Shown here: piece by piece, positions 1-7,184 of the stretch | Numbering within the stretch: position 1 is the first letter of the stretch | Layout: each line of letters starts with the position of its first letter | NCBI GenBank assembly: GCA_035353615.1 | Contig: DAOPZY010000037.1 | Location: forward strand, 1 to 26,833 | DNA: 26,833 nt | Direction: 5' to 3' | Origin: CAXXOK01 sp035353615 | GTDB lineage: Bacteria; Bacillota; Clostridia; Christensenellales; Aristaeellaceae | Notes under the pieces: model-generated | Told to the model about the DNA's origin: nothing | Databases searched by the model: none | Seen by the model: the letters and a program-made list of their open reading frames with translations, nothing else | Translations under genes and position numbers: made by a program

Positions 1-230
1 CGACCGCGACCGCCAAGACTGCTGCGGCGAAGAAAACAGCCGCGACCGCCAAGACAACTGCGGCGAAGAAAACGACCGCGACCGCCAAGACTGCTGCGGC
101 GAAGAAAACGACCGCGACCGCCAAGACTGCTGCGGCGAAGAAAACAGCCGCGACCGCCAAGACCTCAACGGCCAAAAAGACGACTGCGACAACGGCTAAA
201 AAAACCGATAAAAATAAGACTGCGGAATAA
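1..230 (+). CDS. C-terminal tail of a Lys/Ala/Thr-rich repeat protein (5' end outside window)
   Basis: Only the last 75 codons are inside the window, read in the frame whose first full codon starts at base 3 and ending at the TAA at 228-230. The visible protein is almost entirely Lys, Ala and Thr, built from a 12-residue unit close to TATAKTAAAKKT and finishing KKTDKNKTAE. Such tails are highly basic, disordered, and in known families (histone H1-like proteins, HU proteins with AKKT tails, some RNA- or ribosome-binding proteins) contact nucleic acid. That assignment is inference, because the folded N-terminal part is missing. The stop lies 12 bases before the next start, so it probably heads or belongs to the operon continuing to 3028. 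It could equally be a low-complexity extension on an unrelated enzyme. Confidence 0.6.
   Translation, partial: TATAKTAAAKKTAATAKTTAAKKTTATAKTAAAKKTTATAKTAAAKKTAATAKTSTAKKTTATTAKKTDKNKTAE
3..182 (+). repeat. Five tandem 36-bp coding repeats
   Basis: Units at 3-38, 39-74, 75-110, 111-146 and 147-182 are near identical for the first four and diverge in the fifth; the pattern then decays toward 206. Each unit encodes 12 residues. Unit length is a multiple of three, so copy number can change by slippage or recombination without shifting frame. More copies may lie upstream of the window. Confidence 0.9.
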
Positions 231-242
231 AGGGAGGTTGCC

Positions 243-1136
243 ATGAGCGCATATCAGTGTTGGGTTGCACAGCGGGCGCGGCTGCGTGAAAGCCTGCAGG
301 GCGCGAGCGACACTGCGGGCGCCGCGTACCTGACCCGCCACGCGCTGGCGCAGGTAGAACAGAACGCCATGGCGGAGCAACCGGACGATCTGTTGCGTCA
401 GCAAACGGGGATTCTGTTTGCCTGCTGTAAAACATCGCTGAATTTGCTGGATATCTCCATCACAACGCGCGTATGGGTCGCGCGTGCGCAGTCGGAAAAC
501 ATGCGGCGCAAGCCCGCGTTTTGGCTATTTCTGCCAGCGTGCGCTATTCAGCTAGCTTTGACGCTGTATGCGTACTTCGCCCACAATCCAGCCCTCTGGA
601 TTCCATTGGCGGCTTCCGTCGCTGCAACCGTCGCGGGTTGGGCGCTATTGTCGCGCGCCCCGCAACAGGTTCAACCGGGGGATGATCGCCTGAAGGTAAC
701 AGCCGCGCCGGATACGGAAAAACTCTTTTCTGCCATTGACGCGCAAATGAAAGCGATCGACCGGTATGTGAACGATTTTCAGTACTTAAACGAGCAGAAC
801 GCCTTGCGGGGGCAGGCGGCGGAAGGCAAAAACATTGCCCTGTACGCGGCGCTCATGGAAGCCGTTTACGAGTGTGAGGAGGATGCGCAGGATAACGCCG
901 TGGCCGCCGCGGAGCAGGTGCTGGCTGGTTCCGGAATCCGCGCCGTTACTTTCTCGCCGGAAGAAGCGCGGCTGTTTAACATTTTGCCCAGCCTGACGGA
1001 ATCCCGAACGCTGGTGCCTGCCCTGCTTTCCGCGAAGGATGGCGCGCTTTTGTACCGGGGTACCGCAGCCGTTGCCATGCCATCCGGCGGGTATGCGGCT
1101 CAGGAAACCGGCGCAACGCCCCATAAGGGGGAATGA
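243..1136 (+). CDS. Two-TM membrane protein, partner of the Hsp70-like ATPase
   Basis: A 297-residue protein of no family I recognise. The ATG at 243 has a GGAGG site six bases upstream. Residues 1-90 are soluble and helical in character. Residues about 91-137 form two closely spaced hydrophobic segments separated by a short loop (around FAHNPALW), so both ends are probably cytoplasmic. Residues about 150-250 are charged and likely helical, and the C-terminus ends in a Gly/Ala/Thr-rich stretch. The gene overlaps the Shine-Dalgarno region of the next gene, the Hsp70-like ATPase, so the two are surely co-translated. Inference: it may be a membrane anchor, co-chaperone or exchange factor for that ATPase. 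No GrpE or J-domain signature (no HPD) is visible. Confidence 0.8.
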   Translation: MSAYQCWVAQRARLRESLQGASDTAGAAYLTRHALAQVEQNAMAEQPDDLLRQQTGILFACCKTSLNLLDISITTRVWVARAQSENMRRKPAFWLFLPACAIQLALTLYAYFAHNPALWIPLAASVAATVAGWALLSRAPQQVQPGDDRLKVTAAPDTEKLFSAIDAQMKAIDRYVNDFQYLNEQNALRGQAAEGKNIALYAALMEAVYECEEDAQDNAVAAAEQVLAGSGIRAVTFSPEEARLFNILPSLTESRTLVPALLSAKDGALLYRGTAAVAMPSGGYAAQETGATPHKGE

Positions 1137-1138
1137 GA

Positions 1139-3028
1139 ATGCGTTACATTGGTTTTGATATGGGCGATGGCGAAAGCGCGGTCGCTATTTATCAGCACGG
1201 CTCCGGCATTGAGCCGATTGTGCAGCCGATTTACGGCAGCCAAAGCCTGCTGTCCGCGGTGGGTACGCTCAACGGCGAGGTTGTGATTGGGGAGCAGGCG
1301 TACACCAGCACCCTTGCGGAAGGGCTGTCCGTGCGCTTCAAGAGCCGCTTTACGGACGATCCCCGATCCTACGAGATTATCACGCTGTTTGTGCGCGGCG
1401 TGATGAAAGCCCTGCGCGAAGCCAATGCCTATGGCCCGGACGATCATTTTGTGGTAGGTTGCCCGGCTGGATGGAATGCCGCCGCGCGCGCCCGTTACCG
1501 GGATATTCTGATTCGCGGCGGGGTTGCGGCACCGCAGGTGATCTCGGAATCCCGCGCAGCCTTTTTATATGCGAAATATGCCAAAACCGTTGCGCTGGAT
1601 CTGGATTTGCTTCGCCAGAGCGCGCTGGTGATTGATATTGGCAGTTCGACGCTGGACTTTGCCTACATAGTGGATGGCCGGGAAACTGGGGTGGGTACGT
1701 TTGGCGACACGCACCTTGGCGGCGGATTGATCGATGCGGAAATTCTGCGCCGCGCGGTGGATCAAAACCGGGATCGCGAAGCGATTCGTCGCGTGTTTGA
1801 GGATAGCCGCAGCTGGTACAGCTATTGCGAAATCGAGGCCCGAAAAGTGAAGGAGCAGTTCTACACCCGCCTTGCGCAGGACCCTGCGGCGAGTGTAAAA
1901 AAGCAGCTTCGCATATGTTACCGCGGCACGCAAAAACTGTCGCTGACGCTGGATGCGGCATTGGCCTCGGACATTGTTGGCGAACCGATGGAAGCGCTGA
2001 ACGGCGCTAGCTTTTCGCAGGCGCTGCACGATGCGTTGCAAAACGCAAAACAGATCACCGCGGATGCGCCGCCCCGCTTGGTGCTGCTGACCGGAGGGGC
2101 TTCGCGCATGCCGTTTTTTCAGGAACAGTGCCGCGAAGCCTTTGCGGACGCTGTGCTGGTTACCTGCCCGGAACCGGAGTTTTCCATTGCCAAAGGGCTG
2201 GCCTATGCCGGCTGGGTGGATGAAAACCTGCGCGCGTTCCGCAAAGCCATCCGGGATGAGGTGACAGACGAACGTGTGGGAGCTATTGCCAGAGCCGCGC
2301 TTCCGGAGCTTACGCCCAATGTGGCAGGCGCTTTGGCGGAACTGGCCCTTGCACAGGCCGCGATACCCGTGGTGGAATCCTGGCGGCGCGGCGATATCGA
2401 TACGCTTCAGCAGATGAACGAGCAGATGCAGCGCCGAATCGGGGAGGTGTTGGCTTCGCCCATGGCGGAGGAAGCGCTGGCTCCCGCGCTCACCCAGTGG
2501 ATGAAAACGCTGTCCGCGCATTTGCAAACGATGATCGATCCCATTTGTGACCGGTATCAGGTGCCACGGGAGGAGATGCGCTTGCATTTTACCCAGAGCG
2601 GGGATGCCGCGACCGTGCAAATCAGCGCCCAACGGCTGCTGGGTTTCCCGATCATTGGCACCATGGTGGGGGTTGTGGTGAGCGTTGTGGCCGCATTGCT
2701 GTGCGGCGGCGGAGGCATTGCGCTGATTGCCGTCGGCGTGCCGGGATTGCTGGCTGGGGCCGCGATTGGCGTGGTCGCCGCCGCATTTGGCTGGCCCGCC
2801 ATTACGGACGCTCTGATGAAAGTCAGCTTACCGCGCGTGTTCCGCTGGATTCATGTTGAAAAACGGCTGAAAAGCGAAAACACGGTACAATCGGTGCGCG
2901 ACGCGCTGATGCGTGAACTTGGAAACCCCGAGGGCGCATTTGCCCAGCAGGTGGTTCAGGGGTTTACCAAAGCGTTTCAGCAATACCTGTATCAGATTGC
3001 TCAGGCCGCGGAAATTCCGATTCAATGA
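1139..3028 (+). CDS. Hsp70/actin-fold ATPase with C-terminal membrane hairpin
   Basis: A 629-residue protein with the Hsp70/actin nucleotide-binding fold. Visible motifs in order are the phosphate-1 loop near the N-terminus (YIGFDMGDGES), a phosphate-2 loop IDIGSSTLDF around residue 166, and the adenosine motif TGGASRMPF around 319. Residues about 380-500 are helical and replace the classic substrate-binding beta domain. Residues about 501-559 are two Gly/Ala/Val-rich hydrophobic segments that should form a membrane hairpin, followed by a basic tail. I chose the ATG at 1139 because AAGGGGGA at 1125-1132 is correctly spaced for it; an ATG at 1133 abuts that site. Hsp70-like ATPases bind ATP and remodel client proteins, but a membrane-anchored form without a recognisable peptide-binding domain has an unknown client. 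It lies directly after the two-TM protein gene. Confidence 0.85.
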   Translation: MRYIGFDMGDGESAVAIYQHGSGIEPIVQPIYGSQSLLSAVGTLNGEVVIGEQAYTSTLAEGLSVRFKSRFTDDPRSYEIITLFVRGVMKALREANAYGPDDHFVVGCPAGWNAAARARYRDILIRGGVAAPQVISESRAAFLYAKYAKTVALDLDLLRQSALVIDIGSSTLDFAYIVDGRETGVGTFGDTHLGGGLIDAEILRRAVDQNRDREAIRRVFEDSRSWYSYCEIEARKVKEQFYTRLAQDPAASVKKQLRICYRGTQKLSLTLDAALASDIVGEPMEALNGASFSQALHDALQNAKQITADAPPRLVLLTGGASRMPFFQEQCREAFADAVLVTCPEPEFSIAKGLAYAGWVDENLRAFRKAIRDEVTDERVGAIARAALPELTPNVAGALAELALAQAAIPVVESWRRGDIDTLQQMNEQMQRRIGEVLASPMAEEALAPALTQWMKTLSAHLQTMIDPICDRYQVPREEMRLHFTQSGDAATVQISAQRLLGFPIIGTMVGVVVSVVAALLCGGGGIALIAVGVPGLLAGAAIGVVAAAFGWPAITDALMKVSLPRVFRWIHVEKRLKSENTVQSVRDALMRELGNPEGAFAQQVVQGFTKAFQQYLYQIAQAAEIPIQ

Positions 3029-3045
3029 AATACGCTCCGATATTT

Positions 3046-3088
3046 GCGCGCCGTGAAGGGAAGGTACCTGCGCGGCGCGCTGCTTTCG
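3046..3088 (+). terminator. Weak terminator candidate after the Hsp70-like gene
   Basis: An 8-bp GC stem (3046-3053 with 3073-3080) closes a 19-base loop and is followed by TGCTTTCG. The stem is solid but the loop is long and the T-run poor, so termination here is uncertain. Confidence 0.35.
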
Positions 3089-3396
3089 TGATCCCAATGC
3101 GGCGCACAGCTCTGTGAGCGGAACCGTGACGGCGTACATGCGAAATTTCGGAAACGCTCATGCGACAAGCAGGCTATCGGCGGTTTCCCACAATGTGCTG
3201 TTGTGGTTGGGTTTGGGGTCAGTCTTAGCGCTGCGCAGCGGCGCCACTGGATGGCGGAACCGCGTTGCGCTTATTTTTTCGAACAACCATTTTGGAAATT
3301 TCCGCCCCCAACCTTTTGGCTTTCGGGTTCACTGTAGGCGAAGGGGTGCTTCTTTCCGGCGGCGGAGGCCTCGTTTGTACTTTTCCTGTATGCTGC

Positions 3397-3425
3397 TTGC
3401 AAACCCAATGCAAAGCCGATACAAT
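3397..3425 (+). promoter_or_regulatory. Promoter for isocitrate dehydrogenase
   Basis: TTGCAA at 3397-3402 and TACAAT at 3420-3425 are separated by exactly 17 bases, a good sigma-A match. Transcription would begin near 3432, giving a leader of about 180 bases before the icd start. The rest of 3029-3614 shows no gene with coding character; an inverted repeat with TTTTGGCC/GGCCGAAA arms sits in the leader near 3469-3503. Confidence 0.6.
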
Positions 3426-3614
3426 GTCAACCGTGGCTCGGTGGCGCCAACCGCTTGTAAACCAACCGTTTTGGCCATGAAATGTTTATTTTTGGCCGAA
3501 AACGAGGACGGCAGAGAACCGCGCGGGGCTTCGGCTCCGGCCTCGCGTCGGCAAACGCGTTGGGTATCGCCACCGGATTTGAGATCTGGAAACACGTTCG
3601 AAAGGGAAGGGACA

Positions 3615-4835
3615 ATGAACAGAATACGGATGATGACGCCGCTTGTCGAGATGGACGGCGACGAAATGACGCGTGTGCTTTGGGCAAGCATCAAGAAAAA
3701 ACTGCTACTGCCCTATGTAGACCTCCAAACGGAGTATTACGACCTAGGCCTGAAACATAGGGATGATACCGACGACCAGGTAACGGTGGACAGCGCGCAG
3801 GCCGCCTTGCGGCTTGGGGTTGCGGTAAAATGCGCGACCATTACGCCCAACGCCCAGCGTGTGTCGGAATACCACCTCAAGCAGATGTGGAAAAGCCCGA
3901 ACGGCACCATTCGCGCCATTCTGGACGGTACGGTGTTCCGGGAACCCGTGCTGGTCAAGGGGATTTCCCCTTGCGTGCCCAACTGGAAAAAGCCGATCAT
4001 CCTCGCCCGTCACGCTTACGGCGATGTGTATAAAAACACGGAATACCTCGTGCCCGGAAAGGGGCTCGCGGAGCTTTGCTATACCGATGAGGCCGGAAAC
4101 GAAACGCGCCTGCCCATCCATACTTTCAAAGGCCCCGGCATTCTTCAGGGCCTGCACAACACGGATCAGAGCATTGTAAGCTTTGCGCATTCCTGTTTTC
4201 AGTATGCGCTGTATGCCAAACAGGACCTCTGGTTTTCTACAAAAGATACCATTTCCAAAATTTACGACCACCATTTTAAGGATATCTTTAACGACCTGTA
4301 CGAGAACGTTTACCGGGAGGATTTTGCCAAGGCGGGCATTACCTATTTCTATACGCTGATTGACGATGCGGTTGCGCGCGTCATCCGCAGCGAGGGCGGT
4401 TTCATCTGGGCGCTGAAGAACTACGACGGCGACGTGATGAGCGATATGGTGGCAACCGCCTTTGGCAGCCTGGCCATGATGACCAGCGTGCTGGTTTCCC
4501 CCAACGGTCAGTTTGAATACGAGGCGGCGCACGGCACGGTTACCCGCCATTATTACCGCCACCTGAAAGGGGAAGAAACGAGCACCAACCCCGTCGCCAC
4601 CCTGTTTGCCTGGACCGGCGCGCTGTATAAGCGCGGCGAAATCGACGGCCTTGCCGATCTGTGCGCCTTTGCCAAATTGCTTGAGAAAGCGACACTGGCG
4701 ACCATTGAGGGCGGGAAAATGACCAAGGATCTGGTGCCGCTTTTCTCCGGCGAGGCGCAGGCGCTTTCAACAATGGACTTTCTGGACGCGATTGCGGATA
4801 CGCTAAACGGGTTGCTGGATTCGCAGGGCCTGTAA
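3615..4835 (+). CDS. icd: NADP-dependent isocitrate dehydrogenase (eukaryote-like subfamily)
   Basis: A 406-residue cytoplasmic enzyme that oxidises isocitrate to 2-oxoglutarate and CO2 with NADP+. The N-terminus (MTPLVEMDGDEMTRVLW), the CATITPNAQRV stretch, the SPNGTIRAILDGTVFREP substrate loop, the metal-binding DDAVAR region and the NYDGDVMSDMVATAFGSLAMM and EYEAAHGTVTRHY segments are all hallmarks of the dimeric subfamily shared with mitochondrial IDH, distinct from E. coli Icd. Length is normal for that subfamily. The start at 3615 is set by GGGAAGGG just upstream; the reading frame stays open 5' to 3114, but that stretch lacks coding character. It supplies 2-oxoglutarate, the nitrogen-status signal read by P-II proteins such as the one fused to Amt in this window. 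Confidence 0.95.
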   Translation: MNRIRMMTPLVEMDGDEMTRVLWASIKKKLLLPYVDLQTEYYDLGLKHRDDTDDQVTVDSAQAALRLGVAVKCATITPNAQRVSEYHLKQMWKSPNGTIRAILDGTVFREPVLVKGISPCVPNWKKPIILARHAYGDVYKNTEYLVPGKGLAELCYTDEAGNETRLPIHTFKGPGILQGLHNTDQSIVSFAHSCFQYALYAKQDLWFSTKDTISKIYDHHFKDIFNDLYENVYREDFAKAGITYFYTLIDDAVARVIRSEGGFIWALKNYDGDVMSDMVATAFGSLAMMTSVLVSPNGQFEYEAAHGTVTRHYYRHLKGEETSTNPVATLFAWTGALYKRGEIDGLADLCAFAKLLEKATLATIEGGKMTKDLVPLFSGEAQALSTMDFLDAIADTLNGLLDSQGL

Positions 4836-5229
4836 CCCCTGACCTTTACGCTCCAAACGGCTCAAGAGCGCGACGCGGCGTCGGCGGCAACGGGCAAACA
4901 ACCCGCGACATGAGGATGCTTCAGGCAACGGATGCGGTACCCGGTCCATTAAAAGTTAGGCGAGGGATGAAATCGCCTGTCAGGTTCCAAGGTGAAACCC
5001 TTGACAAAGTTTGGGGCAGAACGCCAAAGCCTGATACCGCAGCCTTTGAAGCGAAGCGAGCGAATAGCCCGCTCGGCTGTGAAACGGGTGAGATCATCAC
5101 TTTGACACGGCTTCGACAGCTTGAGGCAGCAGAAACGCCGCTCCTTACCCCCTAACGGCCACAATCCGCCGGATCAGCCGCGCAGAACGGCCTAACGCCG
5201 CAAAACCGCAAATTGAACAAACTGTAAAC
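4836..5229. other. Non-coding stretch with short hairpins after icd
   Basis: About 390 bases with no convincing gene. Two small hairpins are visible: AGGCGA (4958-4963) with TCGCCT (4973-4978), and CAAGG (4988-4992) with CCTTG (4999-5003). A further dyad lies near 5057-5079. An isolated TTGACA at 5001-5006 has no matching -10 at the right distance. Nothing decisive can be said. Confidence 0.4.
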
Positions 5230-5273
5230 AAACAAACGACGGGAAGCAACTTCTGCTTCCCGTCGTTTGTTTT
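5230..5273. terminator. Strong bidirectional terminator between icd and the TraX gene
   Basis: A perfect 19-bp stem (5230-5248 with 5254-5272) closes a 5-base loop. T-rich outer sequence is present in both directions, so it can end the convergent icd (+) and TraX-family (-) transcripts. Confidence 0.85.
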
Positions 5274-5296
5274 GAAGACCGGCCGAAACCAACCCG

Positions 5297-6100
5297 TCAG
5301 GAAAACTTCCACAGCACGGAGAGAAGCGCGATGGGGGATTCGCCCAACAGAATGCGGATCACAAAGATCAGCAGCAGGTGCAGGGGATAAAAGCCGTATC
5401 CCAACCACTTGGGTAAACGGATTCCCGTATGCGTGGGGATCAGGATCAGCGGCAGCGCGAGCCAAACCATGGCCTGCATATGGAAAAACGGCTGAAGCAC
5501 CGGGCCGACCGAGGGCCAGGAAAGAAACGTGAGCGGATAGCCAAACAGCGTGGTAATCTGGCTGTTGGTGGTGCCCCAGAACAGCGCGTAGGCAATGAAC
5601 ATTGCGCTAAGCCCGCCGACGGACTTGCGCGCGGCATACAGGAGCAACAGGAACATCAGCCCTTTCCAGCCGTAATCCACCTTGGCGTAACCCAGCACCG
5701 CAAAGCAGAGCAGCGGAACCCAGAACTGGCTGCCGAACCGTTTGGCACGGATACCGGCGATGGCCAGCACCCCAAGGCTCAGCAGGAACAGAATGTTCAG
5801 CTTGGACCAATCGTTGCCCAGCGCGATCATGTTGATTGGCTGAGAAATAACAGCCACCACAAGAAGGCGAAGCGCATAGCGGTAAATATCGTGGGTGTAT
5901 TCGCAACCCACCACCAGGCACCACGCATACAATGGCAGCGCAATCCGCCCCAGCATGCGCATTTCCGGCAGATTGCCGAATACCGCAACCCCGAGGTGAT
6001 CGATCATCATGAACACAAGCGCCAGCAATTTGAGCCATGAGGTATCCACATTCCCGGCTAGCAAGGGCTTTTTGGAAGCTGAAAGCGTCCCGTCGTGCAT
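5297..6100 (-). CDS. TraX-family integral membrane protein
   Basis: A 267-residue polytopic membrane protein with about eight hydrophobic segments. The sequence matches the TraX family pattern: an early LKLLALVFMMIDHLG segment, an RLLVVAVISQP segment and a late GYGFYPLHLLLIFVIR segment. In F plasmids TraX acetylates the N-terminus of pilin, but chromosomal homologues in Clostridia stand alone without pilus genes and their substrate is unknown; they belong to the wider acyltransferase-3-like membrane group. The start at 6100 follows GGGAGG on the minus strand with somewhat long spacing. It is transcribed alone from a promoter at 6130-6158 and ends at the terminator at 5230-5272. Confidence 0.85.
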   Translation of the reverse strand: MHDGTLSASKKPLLAGNVDTSWLKLLALVFMMIDHLGVAVFGNLPEMRMLGRIALPLYAWCLVVGCEYTHDIYRYALRLLVVAVISQPINMIALGNDWSKLNILFLLSLGVLAIAGIRAKRFGSQFWVPLLCFAVLGYAKVDYGWKGLMFLLLLYAARKSVGGLSAMFIAYALFWGTTNSQITTLFGYPLTFLSWPSVGPVLQPFFHMQAMVWLALPLILIPTHTGIRLPKWLGYGFYPLHLLLIFVIRILLGESPIALLSVLWKFS

Positions 6101-6129
6101 ATCCGTATGCGCCTCCCATCAGTGCCCGT

Positions 6130-6158
6130 ATTATACCATATCCGGTTATTCCTGCCAA
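6130..6158 (-). promoter_or_regulatory. Promoter for the TraX-family gene
   Basis: On the minus strand, TTGGCA (6158-6153) and TATAAT (6135-6130) are 17 bases apart. The -10 is a perfect consensus. The start would fall near 6123, about 23 bases before the start codon. Confidence 0.75.
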
Positions 6159-6306
6159 CGCAAAAGGGGGAAACCGGCATTCACAGCTTGCGGTTTATGA
6201 AACCGCGCGCCTTTCAGACAGGCTTCAGGGCATGTTCATTCAGGGTTCACCTGCGATGGATATGATTTTACCCGAACGATCGGGTTACGGAAGGGGGAAT
6301 TGCCCA

Positions 6307-6396
6307 ATGAATATCCAATGGACCGGACGGATGTCGGTCGCTTTGTGGATGCTCACGGTTGGGGTTGTCGCCATCCTGATTAAACAATACGCGTAG
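6307..6396 (+). CDS. Membrane micropeptide, 29 residues
   Basis: A 29-residue peptide starting MNIQWTGRMS. It holds a single hydrophobic helix (about residues 9-25, VALWMLTVGVVAILI) and ends KQYA. The ATG at 6307 is preceded by a purine-rich GGAAGGGGGAA site ending about 7 bases upstream, which is better than most sites here and is the main reason for calling it. It lies about 110 bases before the response-regulator gene but upstream of that gene's promoter, so it may have its own transcript. Function unknown. Single-TM peptides next to two-component systems sometimes modulate the sensor kinase, but that is only a possibility. Confidence 0.5.
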   Translation: MNIQWTGRMSVALWMLTVGVVAILIKQYA

Positions 6397-6439
6397 CGGC
6401 GCACGCGCAGAAGGGTGCGGGTCGCAATCCGGTACGTGA

Positions 6440-6467
6440 TTGCAATTTTCCGCGATTTTGGTATACT
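6440..6467 (+). promoter_or_regulatory. Promoter for the two-component operon
   Basis: TTGCAA at 6440-6445 and TATACT at 6462-6467 are 16 bases apart. The expected start near 6474 gives a leader of about 30 bases to the response-regulator ATG. Confidence 0.65.
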
Positions 6468-6503
6468 GAAACCAACAAACCGCACCGAGAGGAAGGGAAG
6501 CTC

Positions 6504-7184
6504 ATGAAACTGCTCATCGTGGATGACGAACAGAAGATTCGGGAATTGATTGTAAAATACGCGCTGTTCGAGGGCTATGAGTGCGCCGAAGCGGAAAACG
6601 GCATGCAGGCAGTTGAAATGTTCCGGCAAAAACCCAGCGATTTGATTGTGATGGATATTATGATGCCGGAGCTGGACGGCTTTTCCGCGTCCAGAGAAAT
6701 TCGCAAAACCAGCCCGAATGTGCCGATTATTCTGCTCTCGGCGCGCGGCGAGGAATATGATAAAATCCACGGCTTTGAGCTGGGCATTGACGATTACGTC
6801 GTCAAGCCTTTTTCACCCAAGGAGCTGATGCTCCGCATCGGCGCGGTGCTGCGCCGCTCAAGCGCGAGCGCGGCTCCGTCTGAAGCGCATGATATCACAA
6901 CCGTTGAAAACATGACTGTTGATTTTACCGCCCGGCGCGTGACCATCGCTCAGGAGGAAATCGAGCTTTCCCCCAAGGAATACGATCTGCTTTTTTACCT
7001 GGTGCGCAACCGGGGGATCGCGCTCACCCGCGACAAGCTAATTTCCGAAGTGTGGGGCTTTGATTTTTTTGGCGACGACCGCACGCTGGACACTCATATT
7101 AAGTTATTGCGCAAACAGTTGGGCGATTATGCCAAATATATCGTCACGCTGAGGGGAGTTGGCTACCGCTTTGAAAAAACCTGA
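6504..7184 (+). CDS. OmpR/PhoB-family response regulator
   Basis: A 226-residue transcription factor. Residues 1-120 are a receiver domain with the acidic pair DD at 7-8, phospho-acceptor Asp51 (LIVMDIMMPELDG), the Ser79 switch position and conserved Lys101 (VVKPFSPKE). Residues about 130-226 are a winged-helix DNA-binding domain with the typical ELSPKEYDLLFYLVRN and LDTHIKLLRKQLGD segments. The start has GAGAGGAAGGGAAG upstream. It is phosphorylated by the kinase encoded immediately downstream, whose start lies inside this gene. The regulon is unknown: no transport or resistance gene sits in the same operon. Confidence 0.95.
   Translation: MKLLIVDDEQKIRELIVKYALFEGYECAEAENGMQAVEMFRQKPSDLIVMDIMMPELDGFSASREIRKTSPNVPIILLSARGEEYDKIHGFELGIDDYVVKPFSPKELMLRIGAVLRRSSASAAPSEAHDITTVENMTVDFTARRVTIAQEEIELSPKEYDLLFYLVRNRGIALTRDKLISEVWGFDFFGDDRTLDTHIKLLRKQLGDYAKYIVTLRGVGYRFEKT

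Noticed and set aside
1..182. CRISPR array, since the repeat period is 36 bp
   Set aside because: There are no spacers: units abut directly and keep a single open reading frame.
1565..2632. A 355-codon minus-strand frame
   Set aside because: It is antisense to the Hsp70-like gene, whose motifs are unmistakable.
3114..3614. In-frame 5' extension of icd (167 codons)
   Set aside because: The stretch is Arg/Pro/Ser-rich with no similarity to IDH, the family starts at MTPLVEMDG-type sequence, and a good ribosome site precedes 3615.
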